Positions 41,708 to 50,336 of a stretch of 64,000 bases of DNA are shown here, piece after piece. The notes under the pieces were generated by a model that worked only from the letters and a program-made list of their open reading frames with translations, did no database searches and had not been told where the DNA came from. The position numbers were made by a program, and so were the translations under genes. Where the stretch lies: the NCBI RefSeq assembly GCF_016623465.1, contig NZ_JAEDAJ010000009.1, positions 62,001 through 126,000 on the forward strand, given 5' to 3'. Position 1 is the first letter of the stretch. The number at the start of each line of letters is the position of its first letter. Source of the stretch: Brachybacterium halotolerans (GTDB taxonomy: Bacteria > Actinomycetota > Actinomycetes > Actinomycetales > Dermabacteraceae).

Positions 41708-44116
41708 TCAGCCGACCGGCAGACCCGCTCCCTCCCGCGCCGCCCGCTCGCGGACAGTGCGCGCGGCCTCGACGAGGTGCCGGAGGCTCTCGGTGGTCTC
41801 CTCGTAGCCGCGGGTCTTGAGCCCGCAGTCGGGGTTCGCCCACAGCCGCCCCTCCCCCACGCGGTCGAGCGCGGCCGAGAGCTGGGAGCGGATCTCCTCG
41901 GTGGCGGGCACGCGCGGGGAGTGGATGTCCCAGACGCCCGGGCCGATGCCGCGGGAGAAGCGCTCGGGATCGAGGGCCTCGAGGATCTCGCCGCGCGATC
42001 GGGCGGCCTCGATGCTGGTGACGTCGGCCCCCAGGGCGTCGATCGCGTCGACGACCTCGTTGAACTCCGAGTAGCAGAGGTGGGTGTGGATCTGGGTGGC
42101 GTCGGCCGCGCCGGAGGTGGCGAGGCGGAAGGAGTCGACGGACCAGCGCAGGTAGTCGTCCTGGTCGGAGGCGCGCAGCGGCAGCAGCTCGCGCAGCGCG
42201 GGCTCGTCGACCTGGACGATGCCGATGCCGGCCGCCTCGAGGTCCGTGATCTCGTCGCGCAGCGCGAGGGCGACCTGGTCGGCGGTCTCGCCGAGGCTCT
42301 GGTCGTCGCGCACGAACGACCAGGCGAGGATCGTCACGGGACCGGTGAGCATGCCCTTGACCGGCTTGTCGGTGAGCGACTGGGCGAAGGTCGACCAGCC
42401 CACGGTGATCGGCGCGGGACGCGACACGTCGCCGAAGAGGATCGACGGGCGCGTGCAGCGCGAGCCGTAGGACTGCACCCAGCCGTGCGCGGTGGTCGCG
42501 AAGCCGTCGAGGTGCTCGGCGAAGTACTGGACCATGTCGTTGCGCTCGGGCTCGCCGTGCACCAGGACGTCCAGGCCCAGCTCCTCCTGCAGCGCGACGA
42601 CGCAGCGGATCTCCTCGCGCATCGCCTTCTCGTAGGCGGCGTCGTCGATGCGCCCGGCACGGTGGTCGGCGCGTGCCCTGCGCACGCCCGCGACCTGCGG
42701 GAAGGAGCCGATGGTGGTGGTAGGCAGCACGGGCAGGCCGAGCCGCGACTGCTGGGCGGCGCCGCGCACCTCGAAGGCGGAGCGCTCGAGGTCCGCCGCG
42801 GTCAGGCCCGCGGTGCGCTCGCGCACATCGTTGCGGCGCACGCCCGCGAAATCGCGCGGCACGGAGCGGGGCCCGTCGACGGAGCCGGGGGCGACGGAGG
42901 AGCCCGCGAGGGCCACGATCTCGGCGATCTTCTCGTCGGCGAAGGCGAGGGTCGCCCGCAGGTCGGCGGGCAGATCGGTCTCGCGCTCGAGGGTGTGCGG
43001 GACGTGCTGGAGGGACACCGAGGTCGAGACGACGACGGCGCCGGGGTCCCCGCCGGCCTCGGCCACGCGCTCGCGCAGCAGGGCGAGACGGGCGGCGGCC
43101 GTGGGCAGCTCGGTGCGCCACACGGAGCGGCCCTCGACGAGGCCGGCGGCGATCACGGTGCGGCCGACGCCCGCGAGCTGCGTGGCGCTCGGGATCTCGC
43201 CGCGCGTGAGGTCGAGGTGGACGGCCTCGATGCCCGTGGCGAGCAGGCCGGGCAGCAGGTCGCCGATGCCGCCGTAGGGGGTGGTGACGAGGATCTGCGG
43301 ACGGTCCTCGGCCGACGCCAGGCGGCCCTCGGCGCGCTCGAGCAGCGCGGCGAGGCCCTGCGGGTCGATGCGCTGGTCGGCGGCGAGCGCGGGCTCGTCG
43401 AGCTGCACCCAGGTCGCGCCTGCCTCGTGGAGGCGGGCCAGCAGCTCGGCGTAGACGGCGACGACGTCGTCCAGGCGGTCCAGAGGGTCGAAGCCCGCCG
43501 GTGCGCCGTCCTGCGCCTTGGCGAGCAGGAGCAGGGTCAGGGGGCCGACGAGGACCGGTCGCGCGGCGGCGTCGGCACCGCCCTCGAGGCTCTCGCGGAA
43601 CAGGTCGATGACCTGGGTCGATGCGATGTGCAGGTCGGTGTCGGGGCCGATCTCCGGGACCAGGTAGTGATAGTTCGTGTCGAACCACTTGGTCATCTCG
43701 AGCGGCGGCTGCTCTGCCGTGCCGCGGGCCAGGGCGAAGTACCCGTCGAGGTCGATCGTCCCGTCGGCCGAGCCCGATCCGTCGGCCGAGCTCGCGCCGT
43801 CGGCCCCGAGGACGTCGGCGAAGCGGTCCGGGACGATGCCGACGGCGAGCGCGGCGTCGAGCACCTGGTCGTAGAGGGAGAACGTCTCGGGGATCGCGGC
43901 GGGGCCGGTGAGGCCGAGCTCGGCGAGGCGGGCGCGGGTCTCGTCGCGCAGCGCGCGGGTGCGCCGTGCGAACTCGGCGCGGTCGATGCGACCGGACCAG
44001 TAGGCCTCCTCGGCCTTCTTGAGCTCGCGGTCGGGGCCGATGCGCGGGTAGCCGACGGGCGTAGCGGCGGGCAGCGGGGCGCGGGCGGCGTCCGGGGTGC
44101 GGGGAGCGTTCGTCAT
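41708..44116 (-). CDS. metE: Cobalamin-independent methionine synthase
   Basis: Transfers the methyl group of 5-methyltetrahydropteroyl-triglutamate to homocysteine, the last step of methionine synthesis. At 802 aa it is full length: N-terminal barrel beginning GYPRIGPDRELKKAEEAYW, C-terminal barrel with TTTIGSFPQ, and zinc ligands in IHTHLCYSEF (His, Cys) and NPDCGLKTR (Cys). An Ala/Ser/Asp/Gly insert (GADGASSADGSGSADG, about 112-127) in the N-terminal half is another copy of the GTCGG-type repeat. ATG 44116 overlaps the metF stop by 4 nt. No B12 riboswitch is seen. Confidence 0.97.
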   Translation of the reverse strand: MTNAPRTPDAARAPLPAATPVGYPRIGPDRELKKAEEAYWSGRIDRAEFARRTRALRDETRARLAELGLTGPAAIPETFSLYDQVLDAALAVGIVPDRFADVLGADGASSADGSGSADGTIDLDGYFALARGTAEQPPLEMTKWFDTNYHYLVPEIGPDTDLHIASTQVIDLFRESLEGGADAAARPVLVGPLTLLLLAKAQDGAPAGFDPLDRLDDVVAVYAELLARLHEAGATWVQLDEPALAADQRIDPQGLAALLERAEGRLASAEDRPQILVTTPYGGIGDLLPGLLATGIEAVHLDLTRGEIPSATQLAGVGRTVIAAGLVEGRSVWRTELPTAAARLALLRERVAEAGGDPGAVVVSTSVSLQHVPHTLERETDLPADLRATLAFADEKIAEIVALAGSSVAPGSVDGPRSVPRDFAGVRRNDVRERTAGLTAADLERSAFEVRGAAQQSRLGLPVLPTTTIGSFPQVAGVRRARADHRAGRIDDAAYEKAMREEIRCVVALQEELGLDVLVHGEPERNDMVQYFAEHLDGFATTAHGWVQSYGSRCTRPSILFGDVSRPAPITVGWSTFAQSLTDKPVKGMLTGPVTILAWSFVRDDQSLGETADQVALALRDEITDLEAAGIGIVQVDEPALRELLPLRASDQDDYLRWSVDSFRLATSGAADATQIHTHLCYSEFNEVVDAIDALGADVTSIEAARSRGEILEALDPERFSRGIGPGVWDIHSPRVPATEEIRSQLSAALDRVGEGRLWANPDCGLKTRGYEETTESLRHLVEAARTVRERAAREGAGLPVG

Positions 44117-45114
44117 CGGGCATCTCCAGTGGTCGGGTCGATTGTGGTCGGGCCGGGTGCGGTCGGGCCGGATGTGGTCGGGGAGGGTGCGGTCGGGTCG
44201 GACCAGCGGTCCAGGTCGAGGAATTCGAGCACGTCGAGGGACTCGGCGTGGCGGTTGAAGGTGAACAGGTGCAGTCCGGGGGCGCCGGCGTCCAGGACGC
44301 GGGTGATGAGGTCGACCGTCCAGCGCACGCCGATGCGCCGCTGCTCGGACTCGTCGCGCGCGGTCTCCAGCGAGTGCATGAGGTCGCGCGGGAGCGGCAC
44401 GCCGGAGAGCTCGCCGAGGCGCTCGAGCCGGCGCGGGTTCGTGGCGGGCACGAAACCGGGGATCACGGGCATCCGCAGGCCGGCGTCGCGGGCCTTCGCG
44501 ATCAGTGCGCAGTACTCGGCGGGGTCGAAGAAGACCTGCGTGATCGCGAAGTCCGCGCCCGCGCGCTCCTTGGACAGCAGCACCTCCAGATCGTGCTGGG
44601 AGGTGGGCGACTCGGGGTGGCGGTGCGGATAGGCGGCCACGCCCACGCTCACGCGTCCTCCGGCCAGAGCCGCCGTGCGCTCGCGCTCGACCTCGCGGAT
44701 GAGGTCCACGAGCGGACGGGCGAAGGGGATCTCGTCGTCCTCGAGGTCGTGCCCCTCCTCCTGGTCCCCGCGCAGGGCGAGGATGCCGCGCACCCCGCGG
44801 TCCAGGAGGGCCTCGACGACGGTGCGCAGCTCGGCCCGGCTCGAGCCGATCGAGGTCACGTGCACGAGGGGCCGCAGATCGGTCTCGCGCAGCACGTGGT
44901 CGGTGAGCTCGAGGACGCGCGCGAGGTTCCGCTGGCCGGTGCGGCTGGTGACGGAGACGTAGTCGGGCGCGGTGGTCTCGAGCTGGGCGATGGTGTCGCG
45001 CAGTCGCTCGAAGGTGGTGTCGGTGCGCGCCGGGAACAGCTCGTAGCTGAGCGCGGGCCTTCGACGGGATGCCACCGTGCGCTCGAGCTCGGGCAGGGTC
45101 GTGGGCGCTGTCAT
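44113..45114 (-). CDS. metF: 5,10-methylenetetrahydrofolate reductase
   Basis: Reduces methylene-THF to methyl-THF and so supplies MetE. The 333-aa protein opens with LSYELFPARTDTTFERLRDTI, the MetF beginning in which E25 of SYELFPAR aligns with the catalytic Glu, and has LRGDQ, VGVAAYPHRHPES and DFAITQVFFD in order. The last 30 residues (DPTAPSPTTSGPTAPGPTT and on) are encoded by a 15-bp tandem repeat and are not part of the fold. TAGCTT lies 7 nt upstream of ATG 45114, so the metF-metE message is probably leaderless. Confidence 0.95.
   Translation of the reverse strand: MTAPTTLPELERTVASRRRPALSYELFPARTDTTFERLRDTIAQLETTAPDYVSVTSRTGQRNLARVLELTDHVLRETDLRPLVHVTSIGSSRAELRTVVEALLDRGVRGILALRGDQEEGHDLEDDEIPFARPLVDLIREVERERTAALAGGRVSVGVAAYPHRHPESPTSQHDLEVLLSKERAGADFAITQVFFDPAEYCALIAKARDAGLRMPVIPGFVPATNPRRLERLGELSGVPLPRDLMHSLETARDESEQRRIGVRWTVDLITRVLDAGAPGLHLFTFNRHAESLDVLEFLDLDRWSDPTAPSPTTSGPTAPGPTTIDPTTGDAR
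44129..44203. repeat. Five 15-bp repeats in the 3' end of metF
   Basis: Units start at 44129, 44144, 44159, 44174 and 44189, each with the theme GYGGTCGGGYCGGRT. They encode Pro/Thr/Ser/Gly pentapeptides at the MetF C-terminus. Confidence 0.75.
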
Positions 45115-45121
45115 GCCCGGG

Positions 45122-45127
45122 AAGCTA
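45122..45127 (-). promoter_or_regulatory. -10 element TAGCTT, leaderless promoter of metF-metE
   Basis: Reverse-strand TAGCTT ends 7 nt before ATG 45114. Confidence 0.5.
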
Positions 45128-45166
45128 CGGGAGGGAGCGGGCGGCCCCGAAGGACGGTGACCGTGT

Positions 45167-45182
45167 GTGAACCCGGTCTCAC
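45167..45182. promoter_or_regulatory. Palindrome GTGANNCCGGNNTCAC upstream of metF
   Basis: GTGAACCCGGTCTCAC matches its own complement at 12 of 16 positions, in the pattern GTGA-N2-CCGG-N2-TCAC. It lies about 40 bp upstream of the metF -10, where an activator or a repressor of methionine genes could bind. Confidence 0.35.
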
Positions 45183-45205
45183 GGAAGGCCTGGTGAGCGG
45201 GCCGG

Positions 45206-46294
45206 TCAGTCCTTCTGCGAGGCCGCGCGGCGGAGGACTGTGAACGCAGGCTTCGGGCTGCCGTCCTCCTGCAGGATCCCGAACCCGCTGCCGTCGGTGG
45301 AGCGGAGCTCGTAGAAGAAGGAGGCCAGCAGCGCGGGATCGTCGAGGACCTTCACGTACCGCGCGTACGCGTCCGCCTGGTCCGCCTCGTCGAACCGGTC
45401 GTCACCCGTGGGCAGGCCGATCTCGCCGATCATCATCGAGGCGCCGTACCGATCGGCCAGCCGCTTCGCGCGGGCCGGCAGGGCGTCGAGCGCCGCGGCG
45501 TCCAGGTCGGGATACGCGTCGACGGTCAGCACGTCCAGGCTCGGCGCGATGACGTCGAAGATCTCCCTCCAGCGGCGCTCCCGGGCGTCGTCCACCGGGT
45601 ATCCGTACAGGTTCGTCGTCACCCGTCCGTGGGGCGCATGCCGGTGCAGGGCCGCCTGCGCATCGCCGAGGGCGCGCGCGAGGAACGCGAGGTAGTCGGC
45701 CGTCGCCTCGCCCTCGAGCGGCTCCGTCGAGCGGGGATCCCAGCCGTCGGGCTCGTTGAAGACCTGCCACACGTACGACTGGTCGCCGACCGCCCGGGCG
45801 ATGGCGTCCCAGTACTCGCGCATGCGCCGCAGGAACACGGACTCGTCGACATCGTCGCCCGTGCGCGCGTCCACGAGCAGCAGGCAGACCTGGAGTCCGC
45901 GCTTCCGCGCATCGGAGACGTCGCGCGCGAGCGCCTCGAGCCCCTTCTCGTCCATCTCCACGGGACGCTCCGCATCGCCCCACGAGCGCAGCACGGACTC
46001 GGTGTCGACGCCGAAGCGGACCCAGCCCAGCCCGAGCTCGGTCGCGAGATCGAGCTCGCGCGCCATGCCCAGCCCGCCGTCGCGGGAACCGGCGATCGTG
46101 ACGCCGAACCGGCCCAGCGGCACGGCGGGCTCCGCGCGGGCCGAGCCCGAGGCCGTCAGGAGCACCCCGGCCCCCACGGCCGCCGCGCCCACGACCCGTC
46201 GCCTCGAGGGGAGCGCGCCCGGAAGGGCCGCGCCGACGTCGGTGTCGATGTCGGCGCCGACAGGGGCCTGACCAGGCGAGCTCCTGGGGGTCAT
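45206..46294 (-). CDS. Secreted (Tat) glycoside hydrolase, GH clan A type
   Basis: A 362-aa enzyme predicted to cleave a glycan outside the cell. A Tat-type signal is visible at about 30-54 (SRRRVVGAAAVGAGVLLTASGSARA). The TIM-barrel has the acid/base Glu181 in NEPD and the nucleophile candidate Glu291 in GEIGLP, at strand ends 4 and 7 as in GH5/GH39-like clan A. Families are not resolved by eye. ATG 46294 is selected for the signal peptide; TATCCT (46339-46344, reverse) is a likely -10. It is divergent from the polysaccharide cluster, so a role in trimming that polymer is reasonable inference. Confidence 0.82.
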   Translation of the reverse strand: MTPRSSPGQAPVGADIDTDVGAALPGALPSRRRVVGAAAVGAGVLLTASGSARAEPAVPLGRFGVTIAGSRDGGLGMARELDLATELGLGWVRFGVDTESVLRSWGDAERPVEMDEKGLEALARDVSDARKRGLQVCLLLVDARTGDDVDESVFLRRMREYWDAIARAVGDQSYVWQVFNEPDGWDPRSTEPLEGEATADYLAFLARALGDAQAALHRHAPHGRVTTNLYGYPVDDARERRWREIFDVIAPSLDVLTVDAYPDLDAAALDALPARAKRLADRYGASMMIGEIGLPTGDDRFDEADQADAYARYVKVLDDPALLASFFYELRSTDGSGFGILQEDGSPKPAFTVLRRAASQKD

Positions 46295-46630
46295 GGTGCG
46301 ATCCGGGACGCGGCGATCACGAAAGCGAGCACCGTTCCAGGATAGACGGGCGGGCGGATCGCGGCCGGGGCCGTCCGGCAGCGCGCGATGCCCGGCGTCC
46401 GATCCGCTGCACGACAGTCGGCCCGTCCCCCGCGCCGCCCCTCCTCGCCGCGGCGACCCCACCCCCGGGACCCGTGACCCGCCGCACAATGTCTTCGCGA
46501 ATCGGACAGAAGGGTGGATTCTGGTCATTCGGGGCAGTTACCGGCGGGTCATCGACGCGCCGACGCCCGGCGCTGCGGGGGACGTGCAGCGCATCAACGC
46601 CGTCGACGACTGCTGTCCAGGGGGAATGAC
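46295..46630. other. 336-nt divergent region of the polysaccharide locus
   Basis: Has a reverse-strand -10 candidate TATCCT at 46339-46344 for the hydrolase gene. For the cluster, the promoter is not clear; the AT-richer stretch at about 46487-46550 with a TTCGCGAA palindrome is the likely area. No gene seen. Confidence 0.45.
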
Positions 46631-47803
46631 ATGCACGCACGCTCCGTCGAGCGCGCCCCGGCAGACGTGCGCGTCCTGCACCTGATCCACGACACCACGG
46701 TCGGCGGCGTCGAGGCGATCGCCGCGCACCTGCAGGCGGCGCTCCGCACCCCGGAGCCTCTCGCGGCCGACGTGCGATACCGCGTGGCCTCCCTCGCGGG
46801 CGCGCCGGAGGGCCAGGAGGCCCTGGTCGCCGACGTCGAGGGCACCGGCGTGAACTCGCCCCTCTCCGCGCTCCGACTCCTCCGGGAGGCCCGTCGCCTG
46901 CGCCCGCAGGTCACCGTGACCTCGCTCTGGCGGGTCGTCGCGCTGGGCGCCCTGGCCCGCAGGCTCTCCGGCGGCCGATGGGCCGTCTGGGTGCACAGCT
47001 CCCGCTTCACCAACCGCTTCGACCGGGCCGTGCACCGCTGGGCGATCCCCCGCACGGACATGGTGCTGGTGGACTCCGCCTCGGCGTACGAGAACGTGGT
47101 GCGACCCGCACTGGCCCGCGCGGGGACGAGCGTCCCCCACGTGCTCGTGCACCCCCGCGCCTCGCCGATCTTCTCCGACGACGTCCCGCGCAGGGCACCG
47201 CGGACGGACGAGCCGCTGCGCCTCGTGTTCTGGGGGCGCCTGGCTCCGTCCAAGCGCCTGGACCGCATCGTCGAGCTCCTCGGCCGCGCGGATGCCCTCT
47301 GGCCCGGCGGCGCCCGGCTCGATCTGATCGGGCCGGACGACGGAGCGCTCGAGAGCGCCCTGGCCCTCGCCGCGTCCTACGGGCTCCGAGATCGCATCAC
47401 GCGTCACGGCGCGAGCGCGCGCGAGGAGATCGGCGCCCTCGCCGCCGCCGCGCACGTGTTCGTGCAGCTCTCGGACTTCGAGGGGTACGCCATGTCCGCC
47501 CACGAGGCGCTCTCCGCCGGCATGGTCTGCGCCCTCACGCCCGTCGGCGAACTCGCCACGGACACCGCCGACGGCGTCGACGCCCTGCTCGTGGGCGAGG
47601 ACACCGATTCCGCCGCCGAGCGGCTCATCGCCCTCGCCCAGGACCCCGAGGCCTTCGAGGCGATGGGCACCCGCGCGCGGTCACGCCACAGCGCATCGAG
47701 CACGGACATGGCCGAGGCCTTCGTGCAGGCCTGCCGCCGGCTCGCGGGAACCGAGCGGCCGGGATCCGGCGCGGCCCCGCGGCGAGGGACGGGCGCACGA
47801 TGA
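46631..47803 (+). CDS. Glycosyltransferase family 4 (GT-B), first gene of polysaccharide cluster
   Basis: Retaining glycosyltransferase, 390 aa. VRVLHLIHDTTVGGVEAI opens the N-terminal Rossmann lobe. RLVFWGRLAPSKRLDRIVELL opens the C-terminal lobe, and FVQLSDFEGYAMSAHEALSAGM contains the E..E donor-binding pattern (FEGYAMSAHEA) of GT4 enzymes. GGGGGAATGAC precedes the ATG. The stop overlaps the next start by 4 nt, beginning a run of coupled genes. Sugar donor and acceptor unknown. Confidence 0.9.
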   Translation: MHARSVERAPADVRVLHLIHDTTVGGVEAIAAHLQAALRTPEPLAADVRYRVASLAGAPEGQEALVADVEGTGVNSPLSALRLLREARRLRPQVTVTSLWRVVALGALARRLSGGRWAVWVHSSRFTNRFDRAVHRWAIPRTDMVLVDSASAYENVVRPALARAGTSVPHVLVHPRASPIFSDDVPRRAPRTDEPLRLVFWGRLAPSKRLDRIVELLGRADALWPGGARLDLIGPDDGALESALALAASYGLRDRITRHGASAREEIGALAAAAHVFVQLSDFEGYAMSAHEALSAGMVCALTPVGELATDTADGVDALLVGEDTDSAAERLIALAQDPEAFEAMGTRARSRHSASSTDMAEAFVQACRRLAGTERPGSGAAPRRGTGAR

Positions 47804-49053
47804 GGGGCCTCGGGAACCAGATCGCCGTCGTGCTCATGGCCGGCGCGGCGCTGCTCGCCGCTCCCGTCATGCGGTCGATCGTGCCGGAGCAGTTCGTGCT
47901 CGACGGCGGCCACATCGACCACTCCATCCACGGGCCCATTCTGGGCGACGCCCAGTCGTTCCGGCGCGTGGCCGCGATCTACACGGCGCTCGGCCTGGGC
48001 GACCAGCAGTCCCTGGCCGCGATGCTGGGCATCGCCCTGTTCATCGCCGCCATGTTCGCGGCGATCGGGTGGACGCGCATCCGCGACCTCTCGCTCGTCG
48101 GCCTCGCCGCGGTCGCCGCCTCCCTCGGCCTGGCGGCCGTGTACCTCGCCCAGTACTCCAAGGAGCACGTGACGCTCCTACTTGTCCTCCTGGTGCTCCT
48201 CCTGCCCCGCGGACGCCGCTGGGACCTCGCGGTCCCGCTGCTCTGCGTCGCCTACGGCGCGACGCTGCGGCCGTACTGGCTGCTCATCGCCGTCCTCTAC
48301 CTGGGGTGGCGGATCCTGCTCTCGCGCACTCGCAACCCGCTGGTGATCGTCGCCGCGCTGGCTCTCGTCTACGCGCTCCTGCAGCCCGCGTTCCAGATCG
48401 CGCTCGGGCAGACCCTCGAGGGGATGCGCACCTGGTCGAACGAGCAGCAGGCGAACGCGGACGTCGCCACCGTCATCGACTCGGCGTTCCCGGACGCCAC
48501 CGGCCCGCTCGGCGTGCTCTCGGCCCTCATCGCCCTGGTCTTCCTCGTCATCCCGGTCCCGCTGGGATCGACCGGCACGCCGTACTACGCGGTCAGCGCC
48601 CTGCTGATCATGGCGATCTGGGCCGTCGCCCTGCGTCCCGTCGTCAGGGGCGAGCTCATCACGACGGGCCGCGCATCCCGCGCCGGCGGAGCCCGGTGGG
48701 GCGCGGATCCCGCCCGTCCCGGCGCCGCCCCGATCGGGACCCCCGGCGCGTCCCAGGGCAGCGGCGTGCGCACCGCTCGGGCCGTGTCGCTGCTGCTCGC
48801 GCTGCTCGTGGTGCAGGCGATCTTCGAGCCCGACTACGGCTCCTATCTCAAGCATCTGACGCCGATGCTCCCGCTGGTCCTCGCCGCGCTGCCGAGCGGG
48901 ACCGACCGCTCGCACGCGGCCGCCGCGCTCTTCCCCGGTGCGCGCGCCGCACGACGGCAGGAGCGCTCGGCGCGGCACCGTCCGCCCGTCCGCGCGCACC
49001 GCCCCCGGCCGTCCGCCCCACCCGTGACCTCTCAGATCGGAGGGACCCCATGA
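47800..49053 (+). CDS. Polytopic membrane protein, Wzy-like polymerase candidate
   Basis: A 417-aa protein with about eight to nine hydrophobic helices, e.g. LAAMLGIALFIAAMFAAIGW and SLVGLAAVAASLGLAAVYLA. A long loop (about 190-225, ending SAFPDATG) carries charged residues, as is usual in O-antigen polymerases. No conserved family motif is recognisable; Wzy proteins are rarely similar to one another. A short hydrophilic tail follows. Coupled to the genes on both sides by 4-nt overlaps. Assignment as Wzy-like rests on context and topology. Confidence 0.68.
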   Translation: MRGLGNQIAVVLMAGAALLAAPVMRSIVPEQFVLDGGHIDHSIHGPILGDAQSFRRVAAIYTALGLGDQQSLAAMLGIALFIAAMFAAIGWTRIRDLSLVGLAAVAASLGLAAVYLAQYSKEHVTLLLVLLVLLLPRGRRWDLAVPLLCVAYGATLRPYWLLIAVLYLGWRILLSRTRNPLVIVAALALVYALLQPAFQIALGQTLEGMRTWSNEQQANADVATVIDSAFPDATGPLGVLSALIALVFLVIPVPLGSTGTPYYAVSALLIMAIWAVALRPVVRGELITTGRASRAGGARWGADPARPGAAPIGTPGASQGSGVRTARAVSLLLALLVVQAIFEPDYGSYLKHLTPMLPLVLAALPSGTDRSHAAAALFPGARAARRQERSARHRPPVRAHRPRPSAPPVTSQIGGTP

Positions 49054-50336
49054 CCCCCCGCACCGCTCCCGACAGCGCCGTTCCTGACGGCGCCCCCGGT
49101 CCTGGCGCCCCTGTGCGCGTCCTGCACGCGACCGACGCCTCGAGCTCGGGCGTGCTCGCCGCCGCGACCGCGATCGCCAAGGCCACGGCCGCACTCCCGG
49201 GGTTCGACGTCGCCTTCGCCTACGTCCCCCGCGCCGACTCCCCCTCCCGGGAGGAGATCGCCGCGATGATGGATGGACACGTCCGCGTCATCCGCCTCTC
49301 CCGCAGCCACCGCACGGCGGTCCCCGCGTTCGCCGTGGGGATCCTCGCGCTGCTCGCCCGCCGCCGGGTCGACCTCGTGCACCTGCACTCCTCGCGGGCG
49401 GGGATGCTGGGGCGCGCCGCGGCCCTGGTGACGGGCCATCGGAGCCGCGCGGTCTACAGCCCGCATTCCTTCGCCTTCGACCGCTCGGACGCCTCGGCGT
49501 CGTCGGTCGCCGTCCTGCGGGGGCTGGAGCAGATCGGCGCGGTCCTCGGCCCGCGCCTCGCGCTCGTCTCCGGCTCCGAGGAGCGCCTCGCCCGCCGCTC
49601 CCTGCGCGGCGTCCGCACCGCGGTGCTGCGCAACAGCGTGGACGCCGCGGCGCTCGCCCGCCCCGCGTCGCGACGGACCGGGCACGGCCCCCTGCGCATC
49701 GTGCACGTGGGACGCGTCGCCCCGCAGAAGCGCCCCGACGTCTTCGGCGAGATCGCACGCCGGTGGGAGCAGGAGCGCCGCACCGGGGACAGCGCCCTGC
49801 CCGTGGCGCGTTTCCGCTGGCTGGGCGACGGCGAGCGCCAGCTCCTCGGGGAGGGGGTCGAGGTCACGGGGTGGCTCTCCCCCGCCCGGCTGCGCGCGGA
49901 GCTCGCCGAGGCCGACCTCATGCTCTTCACCTCCGCCGGCGAGGGGATGCCGATCGCGCTCCTCGAGGCCCAGGCGATGGGCATCCCCTGCGTCGCCCAT
50001 CCCGTCACCGGCGTCACCGACATCCTCGTGGACGGCGAGAACGGGGTCCTCGACGGGACGGCCGACGGGCTGTTCCGCGCCCTCGCGTCCCTCGCGGCCG
50101 ACGCCCCGGCGCGTCGGCGGATGGGCGAGGCCGCCACCGCCCGGATCACCCAGGAGTTCGACCTCGCAGATCTGGCGAAGCGGACACTCGACGCATATCG
50201 TGCATTGGGTGTCCGCCCTCCCCTCGACACGCGCGTGCCCGGCGCCGGCGAAGCCGCCGAGCACGTGGAGGACGCCACGGGGGCTCCCCCCGCCCCGAGG
50301 CCCGACACAGCACACGAAGAAGGAGTCCGCTCATGA
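49050..50336 (+). CDS. Glycosyltransferase family 4 (GT-B)
   Basis: A 428-aa glycosyltransferase. VRVLHATDASSSGVLAAA starts the acceptor lobe. LHLHSSRAGMLGRAAALV is typical of GT4 transferases that act on lipid-linked sugars. RIVHVGRVAPQKRPDVFGEI and LMLFTSAGEGMPIALLEAQAMGIPCVAHPVTG (in outline) hold the E...E donor motif EGMPIALLEA. About 30 extra residues at the end are disordered. Coupled by 4-nt overlaps. Confidence 0.9.
   Translation: MTPRTAPDSAVPDGAPGPGAPVRVLHATDASSSGVLAAATAIAKATAALPGFDVAFAYVPRADSPSREEIAAMMDGHVRVIRLSRSHRTAVPAFAVGILALLARRRVDLVHLHSSRAGMLGRAAALVTGHRSRAVYSPHSFAFDRSDASASSVAVLRGLEQIGAVLGPRLALVSGSEERLARRSLRGVRTAVLRNSVDAAALARPASRRTGHGPLRIVHVGRVAPQKRPDVFGEIARRWEQERRTGDSALPVARFRWLGDGERQLLGEGVEVTGWLSPARLRAELAEADLMLFTSAGEGMPIALLEAQAMGIPCVAHPVTGVTDILVDGENGVLDGTADGLFRALASLAADAPARRRMGEAATARITQEFDLADLAKRTLDAYRALGVRPPLDTRVPGAGEAAEHVEDATGAPPAPRPDTAHEEGVRS

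Noticed and set aside
45115-45205. Cobalamin riboswitch upstream of metF-metE
   Set aside because: Only 91 nt to the next gene, no B12-box, and the promoter appears leaderless.
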